DNA from: Lactobacillus rodentium
GTDB taxonomy: Bacteria > Bacillota > Bacilli > Lactobacillales > Lactobacillaceae
DNA: 46,244 nucleotides
Reading direction: 5' to 3'
Assembly (NCBI RefSeq): GCF_003423665.1
Contig: NZ_BFBY01000010.1
Location: 1 to 46,244, forward strand
Translations under genes and position numbers: made by a program
Shown here: positions 1 to 7,594 of the stretch, piece after piece
How positions within the stretch are numbered: position 1 is the first letter of the stretch
How the letters are laid out: every line of letters begins with the position of its first letter
Notes under the pieces: generated by a model
What the model saw: the letters and a program-made list of their open reading frames with translations, nothing else
Databases searched by the model: none
What the model was told of the DNA's origin: nothing

Positions 1-224
1 TGCGGCTATGGAGAGCTTCTTCCATACTATGAAAGTTGAAATGTACTTTAATCAACATTATCAAACTAAAGAAAAGTTAATCAAAGCAATAAAGAAATAC
101 CTAAGATATTACAACTTTGAGAGAATTCGCCATACATTAAAAGGCAAGACTCCAATGGAATATTGGAATCTTGCCTTAGAAAAATATATTTAAAACTAAC
201 GTCCAGTTTTAGGGGTTAGCTTCA
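1..224 (+). mobile_element. IS3-family insertion sequence, right end (partial)
   Basis: The segment carries the 3' end of an IS3-family transposase gene followed by about 30 bases of end sequence. Read on the minus strand, the outer end starts TGAAGCTAACCCCTAAAA, which fits the TG...CA ends and the CCCC-A-rich core of IS150-type elements. The same pattern occurs at the other end of the window (TGATATGAACCCCAAAA). I place the outer edge at 224 from the terminal CA, with an uncertainty of a few bases. The left part of the element lies outside the window. The edge is about 40 bases from the alsD stop codon. Confidence 0.75.
2..193 (+). CDS. IS3-family transposase OrfB, C-terminal end (partial)
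   Basis: This is the last 63 codons of an integrase-type (DDE) transposase of the IS3 family, which cuts and joins the element's ends. The reading frame is open to the window edge (Ala-Ala before the first Met), so the gene starts outside the window and the internal Met at base 8 is not the true start. The visible part contains the MESFFHTMK block with the last acidic residue of the DDE triad, the YYNFERIRHTLKGKTPMEY block typical of the IS3 C-terminus, and a normal stop. It resembles the fragment at the right window end only in these family motifs, so the two come from different elements. Confidence 0.85.
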   Translation, partial: AAMESFFHTMKVEMYFNQHYQTKEKLIKAIKKYLRYYNFERIRHTLKGKTPMEYWNLALEKYI

Positions 225-264
225 CTTAGTCCATTTTCTAATTTCTTAATTTATTGTAAAAAGC

Positions 265-981
265 TTAATCATCGTTACCTTCAGAGGCAGCAATATCAGC
301 TTTTAAAGTTTCTAAGTTTACAGTACCTCTTCTAAATTCTTGATCTTCCACTGGAAAATGTTGTTCGAAAGTATCAAAGACTTCCAAATTACCAGTTAAA
401 TTCTCTCCTCGGAATTCAAGTATGTGTCCAGCAACTTGGCGGTCATCACTAATAAAGTGTAAATGCCAGCCTCCTGCAGTAACTGAATTAAAGATTTCAG
501 GGGCATAATAACCTACAATAGTTCCTTTGATATTTTCATAAGTAAATTCAGCTTGATCTTGGGCGACCTCTAATAAACTTGGATAAGGCTTAACTTGCTT
601 AGCAGCAATCCGAGTATGGATAAAAGGAAACTCACCTTTTAAATTAATCGCAGCAAAAACATTTTGTAATTCATATTTTTTTGGTAGTTCTTTATTTACA
701 ATTTCAAAATTTCCTTCATCCAATTGAATTCTATATTGAGTTTCTGGGAAATGAACTGAGGCAAAAGGAAGTTTTTGCTTCATATCGGTAATCTTATTTA
801 CCTTACCACTTGAAACAGCTTGATATACTTCACCATCAAGAATGACTACTTCGCCGTCAAGACCGACAAAGGTTCCTAAACCTTGAGAGCCGTGTTTTAA
901 TAATTCCTCTAGGGTAATAGTACCGTCTAAATTAGCCGCCATTAAGGTAGCTAATGTTCCATGTTCAAATAATGTTTTCAT
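265..981 (-). CDS. alsD: alpha-acetolactate decarboxylase
   Basis: The product decarboxylates 2-acetolactate to acetoin in the cytoplasm, the second step of the pyruvate-to-acetoin branch that removes acid and excess pyruvate. The 238 residues match the usual length of the family. The zinc site is visible as H173 and H175 in GWHLHF and H186 in VAGHILEF. The gene starts 18 bases after alsS, so the two form an alsS-alsD operon. A purine-rich AGGAAAGG lies about 11 bases before the ATG. I see no convincing terminator between the stop codon and the IS element 40 bases downstream, so transcripts may run into the element antisense to its transposase. Confidence 0.93.
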   Translation of the reverse strand: MKTLFEHGTLATLMAANLDGTITLEELLKHGSQGLGTFVGLDGEVVILDGEVYQAVSSGKVNKITDMKQKLPFASVHFPETQYRIQLDEGNFEIVNKELPKKYELQNVFAAINLKGEFPFIHTRIAAKQVKPYPSLLEVAQDQAEFTYENIKGTIVGYYAPEIFNSVTAGGWHLHFISDDRQVAGHILEFRGENLTGNLEVFDTFEQHFPVEDQEFRRGTVNLETLKADIAASEGNDD

Positions 982-999
982 GAGTAATGCGACCTTTCC

Positions 1000-2685
1000 T
1001 TATCCTAATTGACTATCAATTAAGTGTTCAGCTAATTCCTTATTGTGGGAGTAATCAACTGGCACATCTACTACTACTGGTCCTGGAGTAGCAAAGGCTT
1101 TTGCTAAGACATCGTTTAAGTCGGCTGGCTTTTCGACACGCATCCCTGTTGCACCAAAACTTTCCGCAAATTTAACAATATCAACTTGTCCGAAAGTAAC
1201 ACCTGCTGCTTGCGGATATTTTAATTCTTCTTGGAATTTAACCATGTCATAGTGACCACCATCATTCCAGACGATAGTTACTAAGTTTAGATTATGTTCA
1301 ACAGCAGTTGAAAGTTCAGCCGCAGAGAACATAAAGCCCCCATCACCACAAACGGCAACTGCCTTTTTCTCAGGATAAAGCAAAGCAGCAACAATAGCCC
1401 AAGGTAGACCGACGCCAAGAGTTTGCATCCCATTTGAAATTAACAAATGTCTTGGTTGGTACGCTCTAAAGTAACGGGCCATCCAAATATAGTGTGAACC
1501 CACATCTAAAGCAACGATCGTATCATCGTTAACATTATTTTGGAGGGCTTGGACAATTGCTAAAGGATCAGATTTGTCTTTTTGATCATGAATTGGCATC
1601 TCAGTTTCTTGGTCAAGATCTTGCTTAAATTGAGCCAATTTTTCACTACTTGTCTCTGGATATTGATATTCATCCTGGGTTAAAATTCGATCTAATTCAA
1701 TCAAACTAGTAGCGATATTACCAACTAGTTGCATCACAGGTGTGTAGTTATTATCAATTTGTGCCGGAACTGTATCTAAGTTGATAATTTGTAATTTACC
1801 TTCTTTATTCCAGTTACGTGGTTCATATTCAATTGCATCATATCCAATTGCAAGAACCAAGTCACTCTCAGCTAAGAGGCGATCTCCTACTTGGTTACGG
1901 AATAAACCTACTCGACCAAAATAAGAATGCTTTTCTAATTGGCGAGAAATCACCCCCGCAGCTTGATAAGTTTCTACAACTGGGAAGTGAAATCTTTCAA
2001 GTAACATTCTTAATGCTGCAGTTGAGCGTTCATCCCCTGCTCTTTGACCTACCAAAATTACTGGTAACTTACTGTTTTTAAGTAATTCTGCTACATGATG
2101 GAGATCCTTTGGATCAGCCGGACCCATCTTAGGATATGGGTAGACTGGCAATGGCTTTTCAGTAACTACAGCATCATCAACATCTTGAGGCAAACTGACA
2201 AAGGCAGCCCCTTTTGGTTCATTTTGGGTTGCTTCAATCGCATTAGCCATGGTTTCAGAAATATTATTAGGATCTTGAATTTCGGCACTAAATTGGGTAA
2301 TTGGACTCATTAAAGCGCGTGAAGGAGTTGATTGGTGAGTTTCCCGATAAAGATCTTTACGTTGAACTTGTCCTCCGATGGCTAAAACAGGATCTCCTTC
2401 AGCATTAGCTGTCATCAGGCCAGTAGTTAAATTACCAACGCCAGGACCTGAAGTTGAGATTGCTACTCCAGTTTTACCGGTTAAACGACCATAAGCTTGA
2501 GCCATAAAGACCGCATTTTGTTCGTGACGAGTCACAATTAGTTGCGGTGCATCTTCACTATCTTTACCATCGAGAGCTTCAAAAAGACGATCGATTTTTG
2601 CTCCAGGAATTCCGAAGACCATATCAATCTTATGCTTTTTTAGACTATCAATGATGATATCGGCACCATGTAATTTCTTCTCCAT
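1000..2685 (-). CDS. alsS: acetolactate synthase, catabolic type
   Basis: This thiamine-diphosphate enzyme condenses two pyruvates to 2-acetolactate and feeds the decarboxylase encoded just downstream. The open frame begins 10 codons earlier, but I chose the ATG at 2685 because AAAGAAG precedes it at about 8 bases and the family begins at this point. The protein has 561 residues, as expected. The catalytic Glu is E55 in the RHEQNA block, and the ThDP/Mg motif GDGGFMFS...N lies near residue 450. The adjacent decarboxylase, and the absence of a small regulatory ilvN-like gene, argue for the catabolic AlsS type rather than a biosynthetic AHAS. An extended -10 promoter lies about 50 bases upstream. 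Confidence 0.93.
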   Translation of the reverse strand: MEKKLHGADIIIDSLKKHKIDMVFGIPGAKIDRLFEALDGKDSEDAPQLIVTRHEQNAVFMAQAYGRLTGKTGVAISTSGPGVGNLTTGLMTANAEGDPVLAIGGQVQRKDLYRETHQSTPSRALMSPITQFSAEIQDPNNISETMANAIEATQNEPKGAAFVSLPQDVDDAVVTEKPLPVYPYPKMGPADPKDLHHVAELLKNSKLPVILVGQRAGDERSTAALRMLLERFHFPVVETYQAAGVISRQLEKHSYFGRVGLFRNQVGDRLLAESDLVLAIGYDAIEYEPRNWNKEGKLQIINLDTVPAQIDNNYTPVMQLVGNIATSLIELDRILTQDEYQYPETSSEKLAQFKQDLDQETEMPIHDQKDKSDPLAIVQALQNNVNDDTIVALDVGSHYIWMARYFRAYQPRHLLISNGMQTLGVGLPWAIVAALLYPEKKAVAVCGDGGFMFSAAELSTAVEHNLNLVTIVWNDGGHYDMVKFQEELKYPQAAGVTFGQVDIVKFAESFGATGMRVEKPADLNDVLAKAFATPGPVVVDVPVDYSHNKELAEHLIDSQLG

Positions 2686-2733
2686 TTTCACTACTTCTTT
2701 CTTAATTAAATACAAACTTAATCTAACTATGTT

Positions 2734-2742
2734 ATTGTAACA
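2734..2742 (-). promoter_or_regulatory. putative extended -10 promoter of alsS-alsD
   Basis: The minus strand reads TGTTACAAT, an extended -10 (TG-n-TACAAT), about 50 bases before the alsS start. No good -35 box is found at 16-18 bases, which is usual for extended -10 promoters. I see no clear operator. Confidence 0.4.
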
Positions 2743-2803
2743 CCAACAAAGTTAAATAAGCTATTGTTTAAGATGTAACCAAAAGTGTTTTTTATCCGAG
2801 GAT

Positions 2804-2838
2804 AAAAAAAGCATATTTCATCAAAGTGAAATATGCTT
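2804..2838 (-). terminator. intrinsic terminator of the small-protein/hydrolase unit
   Basis: A perfect 12-bp stem (AAGCATATTTCA with its complement) and a 6-base loop are followed on the minus strand by a run of seven T. It lies just after the stop of the small gene at 2857 and before the alsS promoter, separating the two transcription units. Confidence 0.85.
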
Positions 2839-2856
2839 ATAGCTTAAAAAGATAAA

Positions 2857-3087
2857 TTATAAAAATTTATGCTTTTTCATTCTTTGTTCAAAAATCCCAT
2901 TAACTAATTTAGTCATTTCTTCTTTATCAGCAGCACTTGGATCGCCTTCAAATGCTGCATAAAGAGCTGGATGTTCGCGAGCAATCAAATTGCATGTGCC
3001 TTCTGTTGCATGTTTTCGAAATATTTTTGGAATTTTTTCTAAATATTCTGGTTTAACTAAAGCAATAATTTTTTCATTTGCTGTCAT
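2857..3087 (-). CDS. conserved small hypothetical protein
   Basis: This is a 76-residue soluble protein that I do not recognise. It is charged, with KPEYLEKIPKIFRKHA near the start and a basic end (QRMKKHKFL), and has no membrane segment or known motif. A GTG two codons upstream is possible, but the ATG at 3087 has AAGGAG at 8 bases and is preferred. The gene begins 14 bases after the alpha/beta hydrolase stop and ends at a strong terminator, so it is the last gene of that transcript. A role with the hydrolase is possible but not shown. Confidence 0.65.
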   Translation of the reverse strand: MTANEKIIALVKPEYLEKIPKIFRKHATEGTCNLIAREHPALYAAFEGDPSAADKEEMTKLVNGIFEQRMKKHKFL

Positions 3088-3101
3088 AACCACAACTCCT
3101 T

Positions 3102-3953
3102 TTATTTTAAGTTATTTTTTAACCAGTTCAGAATTAGCATACCCGTTTCTTTTTCTTTCTTCCAATAGATATGATTAGTATTTGGAATAATTTTGTAGGT
3201 AAAATCTGGACATTTTTTGGCCTTTTGTTTTAACAATTCAAGTTGTAAAAATGGTTCTTCTTCGTTTGCTCCCGAAAAGGCTAAAATTGGAACCTCAACT
3301 GTTTCAAGTTGTTTAAAATGCTCAGGATTTCTAGTAATCGGGAAATTATCAACATTACTACCAGGTTTGTAGAAATTTTGAAATGTTGCTGAACTAAAAG
3401 GAAGGTAGTTTTCTACCAACTTACTCGTTAGTTTTCTCGGCTGTCCTTCTCTGATGTTTTTTTCAGTTTCTTTCAATAATGAGTCATAATTTTGTTCATA
3501 CATTCGTGTAAGACCTTGCATATCAGGTGGGGATGCAAAGATTATTCCAATAATATCAGGATGATTTTTGTAATAGTAATATAGTACCTTGTTAGAACCG
3601 AAGCTATGTCCAGCTAAAACAATGCGTTTATAACCCAATTCATAAGCTTTCTTGATCCACATTTCAAGATCTTTTAAACTATCTTCAAATATTTCAAAAG
3701 TTGTCCCCAAAGTTACTGAATTTTCACTTTTAGTAATAATATCATTGGTACTGGAATACCCTCTTGTGTGACCGTACAAAAAGCCAATATTATTTTGAGC
3801 AAGGACATTACCCCATTCGACTGCAAAATAATTTTCTAGTATGTTGGTATACATTCCATGGATAAACACAACACAGATATCTTTTTCACTACCTTCAAAA
3901 TGAGTTGCAGGTAAGCGAAGATCATCTGCAGTGTATTCATAGATAAAATCCAT
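3102..3953 (-). CDS. alpha/beta hydrolase
   Basis: This is a 283-residue cytoplasmic protein of the alpha/beta hydrolase fold. Visible signs are the early FIHGMYTN loop (HG oxyanion region), the nucleophile elbow GHSFGS near residue 140, an acidic residue after the late strand (AFSGANEEEP), and a final His in PNTNHIYW. Together these form a plausible Ser-Asp/Glu-His triad. The substrate is not predictable; esterases and acyl hydrolases share these features. The patatin-like gene ends 21 bases upstream of it and the small hypothetical gene follows, so two potential ester hydrolases are probably co-transcribed. Confidence 0.8.
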   Translation of the reverse strand: MDFIYEYTADDLRLPATHFEGSEKDICVVFIHGMYTNILENYFAVEWGNVLAQNNIGFLYGHTRGYSSTNDIITKSENSVTLGTTFEIFEDSLKDLEMWIKKAYELGYKRIVLAGHSFGSNKVLYYYYKNHPDIIGIIFASPPDMQGLTRMYEQNYDSLLKETEKNIREGQPRKLTSKLVENYLPFSSATFQNFYKPGSNVDNFPITRNPEHFKQLETVEVPILAFSGANEEEPFLQLELLKQKAKKCPDFTYKIIPNTNHIYWKKEKETGMLILNWLKNNLK

Positions 3954-3974
3954 TCTTATCCTTCCCTTTTCTAT

Positions 3975-4826
3975 TTAATTTAAAAAATGACGAATTTTTT
4001 GAAGATTATTATAAGCGGTTTTAACTCCTATATTGTAAATATTTTGAATTGCTTGCGGAGAATTTTTAAAGGTTTTCACTTTTAATGGTGCAGGTGGTGC
4101 AATTACGAGTATTTCACCATCATTTTCTAATTGGGTCATTTTTTCTAAAGTTTGATTATAATCTTGAGCACGATTCAAGACTCTTTCTTTCACAGCAGGA
4201 TAATCTTTAAAAATTCGAGAATAAAGGAGACGGTGCTTACCTGGAATCTTACGATAATTTCGTGGTTGGGTCGTAATAATCACCTGTTTAGTAGGACCTA
4301 GTTTAGGAAAGAAATCAATTGGAATAGAATCACTAACACCGCCATCCCAATAAAAATGCCCATCAATTTCTACTGGAGTGGCGAATACTGGAATTGAAGC
4401 GGAAGCTCTAATCCAGTCCATATCTTCGCCCCTGCCACTAATCAAACGGTGAAAAACGGCTTTCCCTGTCTCAATATCGGTTGCACAAACCCAAAAATCC
4501 ATTGGATCCCTGGCAAAAGCATCATAGTCAAAATAATCTAATAAATCAGGAATAATGTGGTAACACATTTCAACGTTATAAAGGTTTCCGGTTTTACGCC
4601 AGCTTTTCAAACTAGCATAATGATTATTTTTGGCAAAGCGTTTGTTATAACGTAATGCTCTTTGAGGTTGGTGCGACTTGTAATTCACCCCAAATGCAGC
4701 TCCAGCTGAAACCCCAACAGCTTGATCAAATGTAATATTATTAGCTAAAAAGACATCTAATACACCCGTGGTAAAGATATCTCGAATGGCGCCGCCTTCT
4801 AGTACTAAAGAAGTTTTTTCTTTCAT
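3975..4826 (-). CDS. patatin-like phospholipase family protein
   Basis: This is a 283-residue patatin-domain protein, a family of Ser-Asp dyad lipid acyl hydrolases. The nucleophile is S40 in GVSAGAAFG, and the dyad Asp lies in YWDGGVSDSIP near residue 165. The N-terminal oxyanion loop reads EGGAIRDIFTTGVLD, where the usual Arg-Gly is Arg-Asp (R15-D16). Overall it resembles the RssA/YjjU type of bacterial patatins. TTG at 4829 directly precedes the ATG at 4826; the ATG has the better spacing to AAAGGA. The neighbour downstream is an alpha/beta hydrolase. Whether the altered oxyanion loop lowers activity cannot be judged here. Confidence 0.85.
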   Translation of the reverse strand: MKEKTSLVLEGGAIRDIFTTGVLDVFLANNITFDQAVGVSAGAAFGVNYKSHQPQRALRYNKRFAKNNHYASLKSWRKTGNLYNVEMCYHIIPDLLDYFDYDAFARDPMDFWVCATDIETGKAVFHRLISGRGEDMDWIRASASIPVFATPVEIDGHFYWDGGVSDSIPIDFFPKLGPTKQVIITTQPRNYRKIPGKHRLLYSRIFKDYPAVKERVLNRAQDYNQTLEKMTQLENDGEILVIAPPAPLKVKTFKNSPQAIQNIYNIGVKTAYNNLQKIRHFLN

Positions 4827-4880
4827 CAATTAACATTCCTTTGCTTCGTGGTATCCTGATTTAACCCTTGATTAATTGTT

Positions 4881-5879
4881 CTACTCTAAAGTAACTTCGC
4901 CAACTAAATCAGTTTCAAATAAACGAGCAATTTGGTGAACATCCATGCCTTGACCGAGGCCCCACATTAATTTAGTAATCGCACTTTCAGAAGTCATATC
5001 ATGTGCACTGATTGCTCCTTCAAGTAGGGCCAATCGTCCCACTTCATACCTCGTTAAGTCGCTTCGTTCATATAGACATTGACTACTAGTTATAACTGGA
5101 ATCCCTTGGTCAATCAACTTGCCAATTGCCGCTACTAGATTACGACGAATATAGTTCATTCCTCCTAAACCATAGGCTTCAATAACTATCCCCTTGCATC
5201 CTGCATCAACCATCGCAAAGAGCAAATTAGGATCAAAGCCGGGAAATAATTTTACTAATGAAACCTGAGTTTCCAAATTTGTTTTTAACTGACACTTTTT
5301 ATTTCTTTTTGGAAGAGAGATAGTTTTATTAAACACTAGGCCGTCGGAAGTAACCGTCGCAATCGGTGGCAAATTTACACTTTCAAAAGCATCAAAGTTA
5401 ATAGTTCTCACCTTTACTGTTCTGCAACCAAGCATTACTTTACGATCAAATGCTAAATAAATAGCCGGTTCACAAGTAGCAGCAGCTACAAAAGCCAATC
5501 TTAAATTATCTGGCGCATCACTCAAAACCACATTAATTGGAACCTGGCTTCCCGTCAAAACAACTGGAACTTTAACATTTTGAATCATGAAGGAAAGCAT
5601 GGAAGCAGTATAGGACATGGTATCAGTCCCATGAGATAACACAATGCCATCATATTTATCCATATTGTCATAAATTTCAGTAGCAATTAATTGCCATTCT
5701 TCCGGTTGAATATTAGAAGAATCAAGTTGCAGAATATCTTTGACATCAATATCATATGGTAATTTTTCTAAGCGTTGGACTAAGCTTTGACCAGATTCAC
5801 GTGGGACTAAGCCAGAATCAGATGCTTCGGATGCAATAGTACCTCCCGTAGTTAATAATAAAAGTCGCTTTTCTGCCAT
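4881..5879 (-). CDS. ansA: L-asparaginase, type I (cytoplasmic)
   Basis: The enzyme hydrolyses asparagine to aspartate and ammonia. The 332 residues and absence of a signal peptide fit the cytoplasmic type I family. The first active-site block is LTTGGTIA (T10, T11, T14), the substrate block is LDSSNI at 52-57, and the second catalytic block is SHGTDTM with T85-D86. A strong AAGGAGG precedes the ATG. It follows the DegV gene on the same strand, but a hairpin between them suggests separate transcription. The patatin-like gene starts about 55 bases after its stop. Confidence 0.93.
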   Translation of the reverse strand: MAEKRLLLLTTGGTIASEASDSGLVPRESGQSLVQRLEKLPYDIDVKDILQLDSSNIQPEEWQLIATEIYDNMDKYDGIVLSHGTDTMSYTASMLSFMIQNVKVPVVLTGSQVPINVVLSDAPDNLRLAFVAAATCEPAIYLAFDRKVMLGCRTVKVRTINFDAFESVNLPPIATVTSDGLVFNKTISLPKRNKKCQLKTNLETQVSLVKLFPGFDPNLLFAMVDAGCKGIVIEAYGLGGMNYIRRNLVAAIGKLIDQGIPVITSSQCLYERSDLTRYEVGRLALLEGAISAHDMTSESAITKLMWGLGQGMDVHQIARLFETDLVGEVTLE

Positions 5880-5908
5880 AGTTTACCTCCTTAATTCTCT
5901 TTTTTAGA

Positions 5909-5945
5909 AAAAGAAAACCAGGACTAATCTGTATTAGCTCTGGTT
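5909..5945 (-). terminator. probable intrinsic terminator after degV
   Basis: On the minus strand AACCAGAGCTAAT and ATTAGTCCTGGTT pair over 13 positions with two central mismatches and a 4-base loop, followed by TTTTCTTTTT. It sits between the DegV stop and the ansA start. Confidence 0.6.
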
Positions 5946-5950
5946 TAGTG

Positions 5951-6835
5951 TTAATTTAAGTCCATTTTATTAGGATCTAAAATCCAAGTAATTCCAAGTG
6001 ATTTTTCACCTAAGTGTGTAGCAACAATAGTATCAAATGTTTGACGATCTACAGTCGCATTTGGATACATTTCTTCAAATTTATCAGCTACTTCATTAGC
6101 TTGTTTTTCATCATTTGAATTATAAATTGAAAAACGTAATTTATCTTTATATGGTGAATCCGCAATTTGTTTAAATGCTAAATCTTCACTTTTCTTGATT
6201 GCTCGTTTTAATGAACGTACTTTATCGAAACTTTTAATTTCATATGTCTTCTTATCAAAAGTTAATAATGGTTTGATATTTAACATGGTACCAATAAAAG
6301 CACTCGCATTACTTAAACGACCACCATGAACCAAGTTTTGTAAGTCATCTACAACAAAAAGAACTCCCATTGAATCCCGCATTTTTTCAAGGCGTTTAAA
6401 AATTTCGTCTACATCGAGACCATTTTGAGCCATTTTAGCTGCAGCCAAAACCATCATTCCCATTGAACGAACAGTCATCCCAGAATCAAATGGATGTAAA
6501 TTATATTTAGGATAATCTTTAGCAATTCTTACTAATGAATTATAAAAACCTGAAATAGCTGAAGTTAAAGGAATTGCAATTATTGCTTCATAACCCTCAT
6601 CGTGAAGTTTATCAAACAATTCTAATAATTCACCCAATGCTGGTTGTGAAGTTTTAGGAAATGATGAACCATTTCTTTGTAATTCAAAAACTTTTTCAGC
6701 ATCAATTTCAACTTTATCTAAATAAGTTTTTTCATCAATAATTACTGGAAGTGGAATTACAGTAATATTTGGATTTTCTTTTAATTCAGTTGAAGTAAGA
6801 TCACTGGTACTATCAGTAACAACCGCAATTTTCAC
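5951..6835 (-). CDS. DegV family protein (fatty-acid-binding FakB type)
   Basis: The 294-residue protein belongs to the DegV family, whose characterised members (FakB) bind a fatty acid and present it to the FakA kinase for use of exogenous fatty acids in phospholipid synthesis. Family marks are the start VVTDSTSDL, the SQP segment at about 64, the lipid-site segment TSAISGFYNS, and DDLQNLVHGGRLSNASAF in the second domain. It is clearly related to, but distinct from, the DegV protein at 17147. The MarR-type regulator gene ends about 85 bases upstream on the same strand and could control it, which is conjecture. The ligand specificity cannot be read from sequence. Confidence 0.9.
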   Translation of the reverse strand: MKIAVVTDSTSDLTSTELKENPNITVIPLPVIIDEKTYLDKVEIDAEKVFELQRNGSSFPKTSQPALGELLELFDKLHDEGYEAIIAIPLTSAISGFYNSLVRIAKDYPKYNLHPFDSGMTVRSMGMMVLAAAKMAQNGLDVDEIFKRLEKMRDSMGVLFVVDDLQNLVHGGRLSNASAFIGTMLNIKPLLTFDKKTYEIKSFDKVRSLKRAIKKSEDLAFKQIADSPYKDKLRFSIYNSNDEKQANEVADKFEEMYPNATVDRQTFDTIVATHLGEKSLGITWILDPNKMDLN

Positions 6836-6921
6836 TACAAAAACCTACCTTAAATTATCTATGCTTATCTTTAATTAAAACAATTTTACCATAGACTATC
6901 TAATTTTTTAAATATAGTGAT

Positions 6922-7332
6922 TTAAGATACTTGCTCATTTAGAGTGCTGAGAATCTTATCTAATTGATTTTGAAAATGAAGCACTTCTTCTTTTCCCCAT
7001 TCATCTAATAAAATCAATTCGATCTCATTAAGAAGCCCTCTTAATTGTTCTACCTTATCTAGCCCTTTTTGGTTTAGGCAAAGAACTTTAGTGGAACTAT
7101 ATTTTGCTCGTTCTAGATCTACCAAAACTAAAGTCTGCTTTTGATTAATTTGGCGACTTAAAGTAGATAAAGAAATATTTAAAGCAGACGCTAGGCTGCC
7201 CATGGATATTTTTTTATTTTGTGTACTATCAAAATAAAGTAATAAACGAGTTTGAGAAAGATTCAGACTACATTTTTGATAGATCAGTTTTTTAATTTTT
7301 TCTTCTACTAAATTAAAAGTTAGAATATCCAT
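6922..7332 (-). CDS. MarR-type winged-helix transcriptional regulator
   Basis: This is a 136-residue protein with the layout of a small MarR regulator: an N-terminal helix, a winged helix-turn-helix at about 40-90 (MGSLASALNISLSTLSRQINQ is the recognition region), and a C-terminal helix rich in Leu and Glu for dimerisation. A GGGAG ribosome binding site precedes the ATG. It stands divergent from rqcH and upstream of a DegV gene. The target and ligand are unknown. In the family such regulators often control adjacent genes and themselves, so the intergenic region before 7595 and the DegV gene are natural candidates. Confidence 0.72.
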   Translation of the reverse strand: MDILTFNLVEEKIKKLIYQKCSLNLSQTRLLLYFDSTQNKKISMGSLASALNISLSTLSRQINQKQTLVLVDLERAKYSSTKVLCLNQKGLDKVEQLRGLLNEIELILLDEWGKEEVLHFQNQLDKILSTLNEQVS

Positions 7333-7554
7333 TTTTTCTCCCTATTAAGCGCTTGTGAAACATATAAGAATTTACTGATACATAAGAGATGAATCAGGTA
7401 AATATAGAACTAAATTTGCGCTAATAAAATAATTTTAGCTCAAAGAAATTGATAAGACAATCTTTTTAATTAAGTTTGTGAATTTTTATCAATATCTTGT
7501 GATTAGATTAACAAAGTATAGCCAATCATATTTTATGAATTTGCGTAGAAATAG

Positions 7555-7560
7555 TATAAT
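7555..7560 (+). promoter_or_regulatory. putative -10 box of rqcH
   Basis: TATAAT stands about 35 bases before the rqcH ATG. No clear -35 box is present at 16-18 bases. The remainder of the 260-base gap between the MarR-type gene and rqcH is AT-rich and holds nothing else I can name. Confidence 0.35.
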
Positions 7561-7594
7561 TATAAGGATAGATTTTAATTTTGAGGTGAAAAAA

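Noticed and set aside
1818-2313. Plus-strand open frames inside alsS
   Set aside because: They are antisense to a well-conserved gene, have no ribosome binding site and no protein resemblance.
7340-7356. AAGCGCTT palindrome upstream of the MarR-type gene as a cre or operator site
   Set aside because: Only the core matches a cre site; flanking positions disagree on both strands. An operator cannot be excluded but is not supported.
7478-7594. 39-codon N-terminal extension of RqcH
   Set aside because: The ATG at 7595 has the ribosome binding site and the normal family start; a -10 box lies inside the extension.
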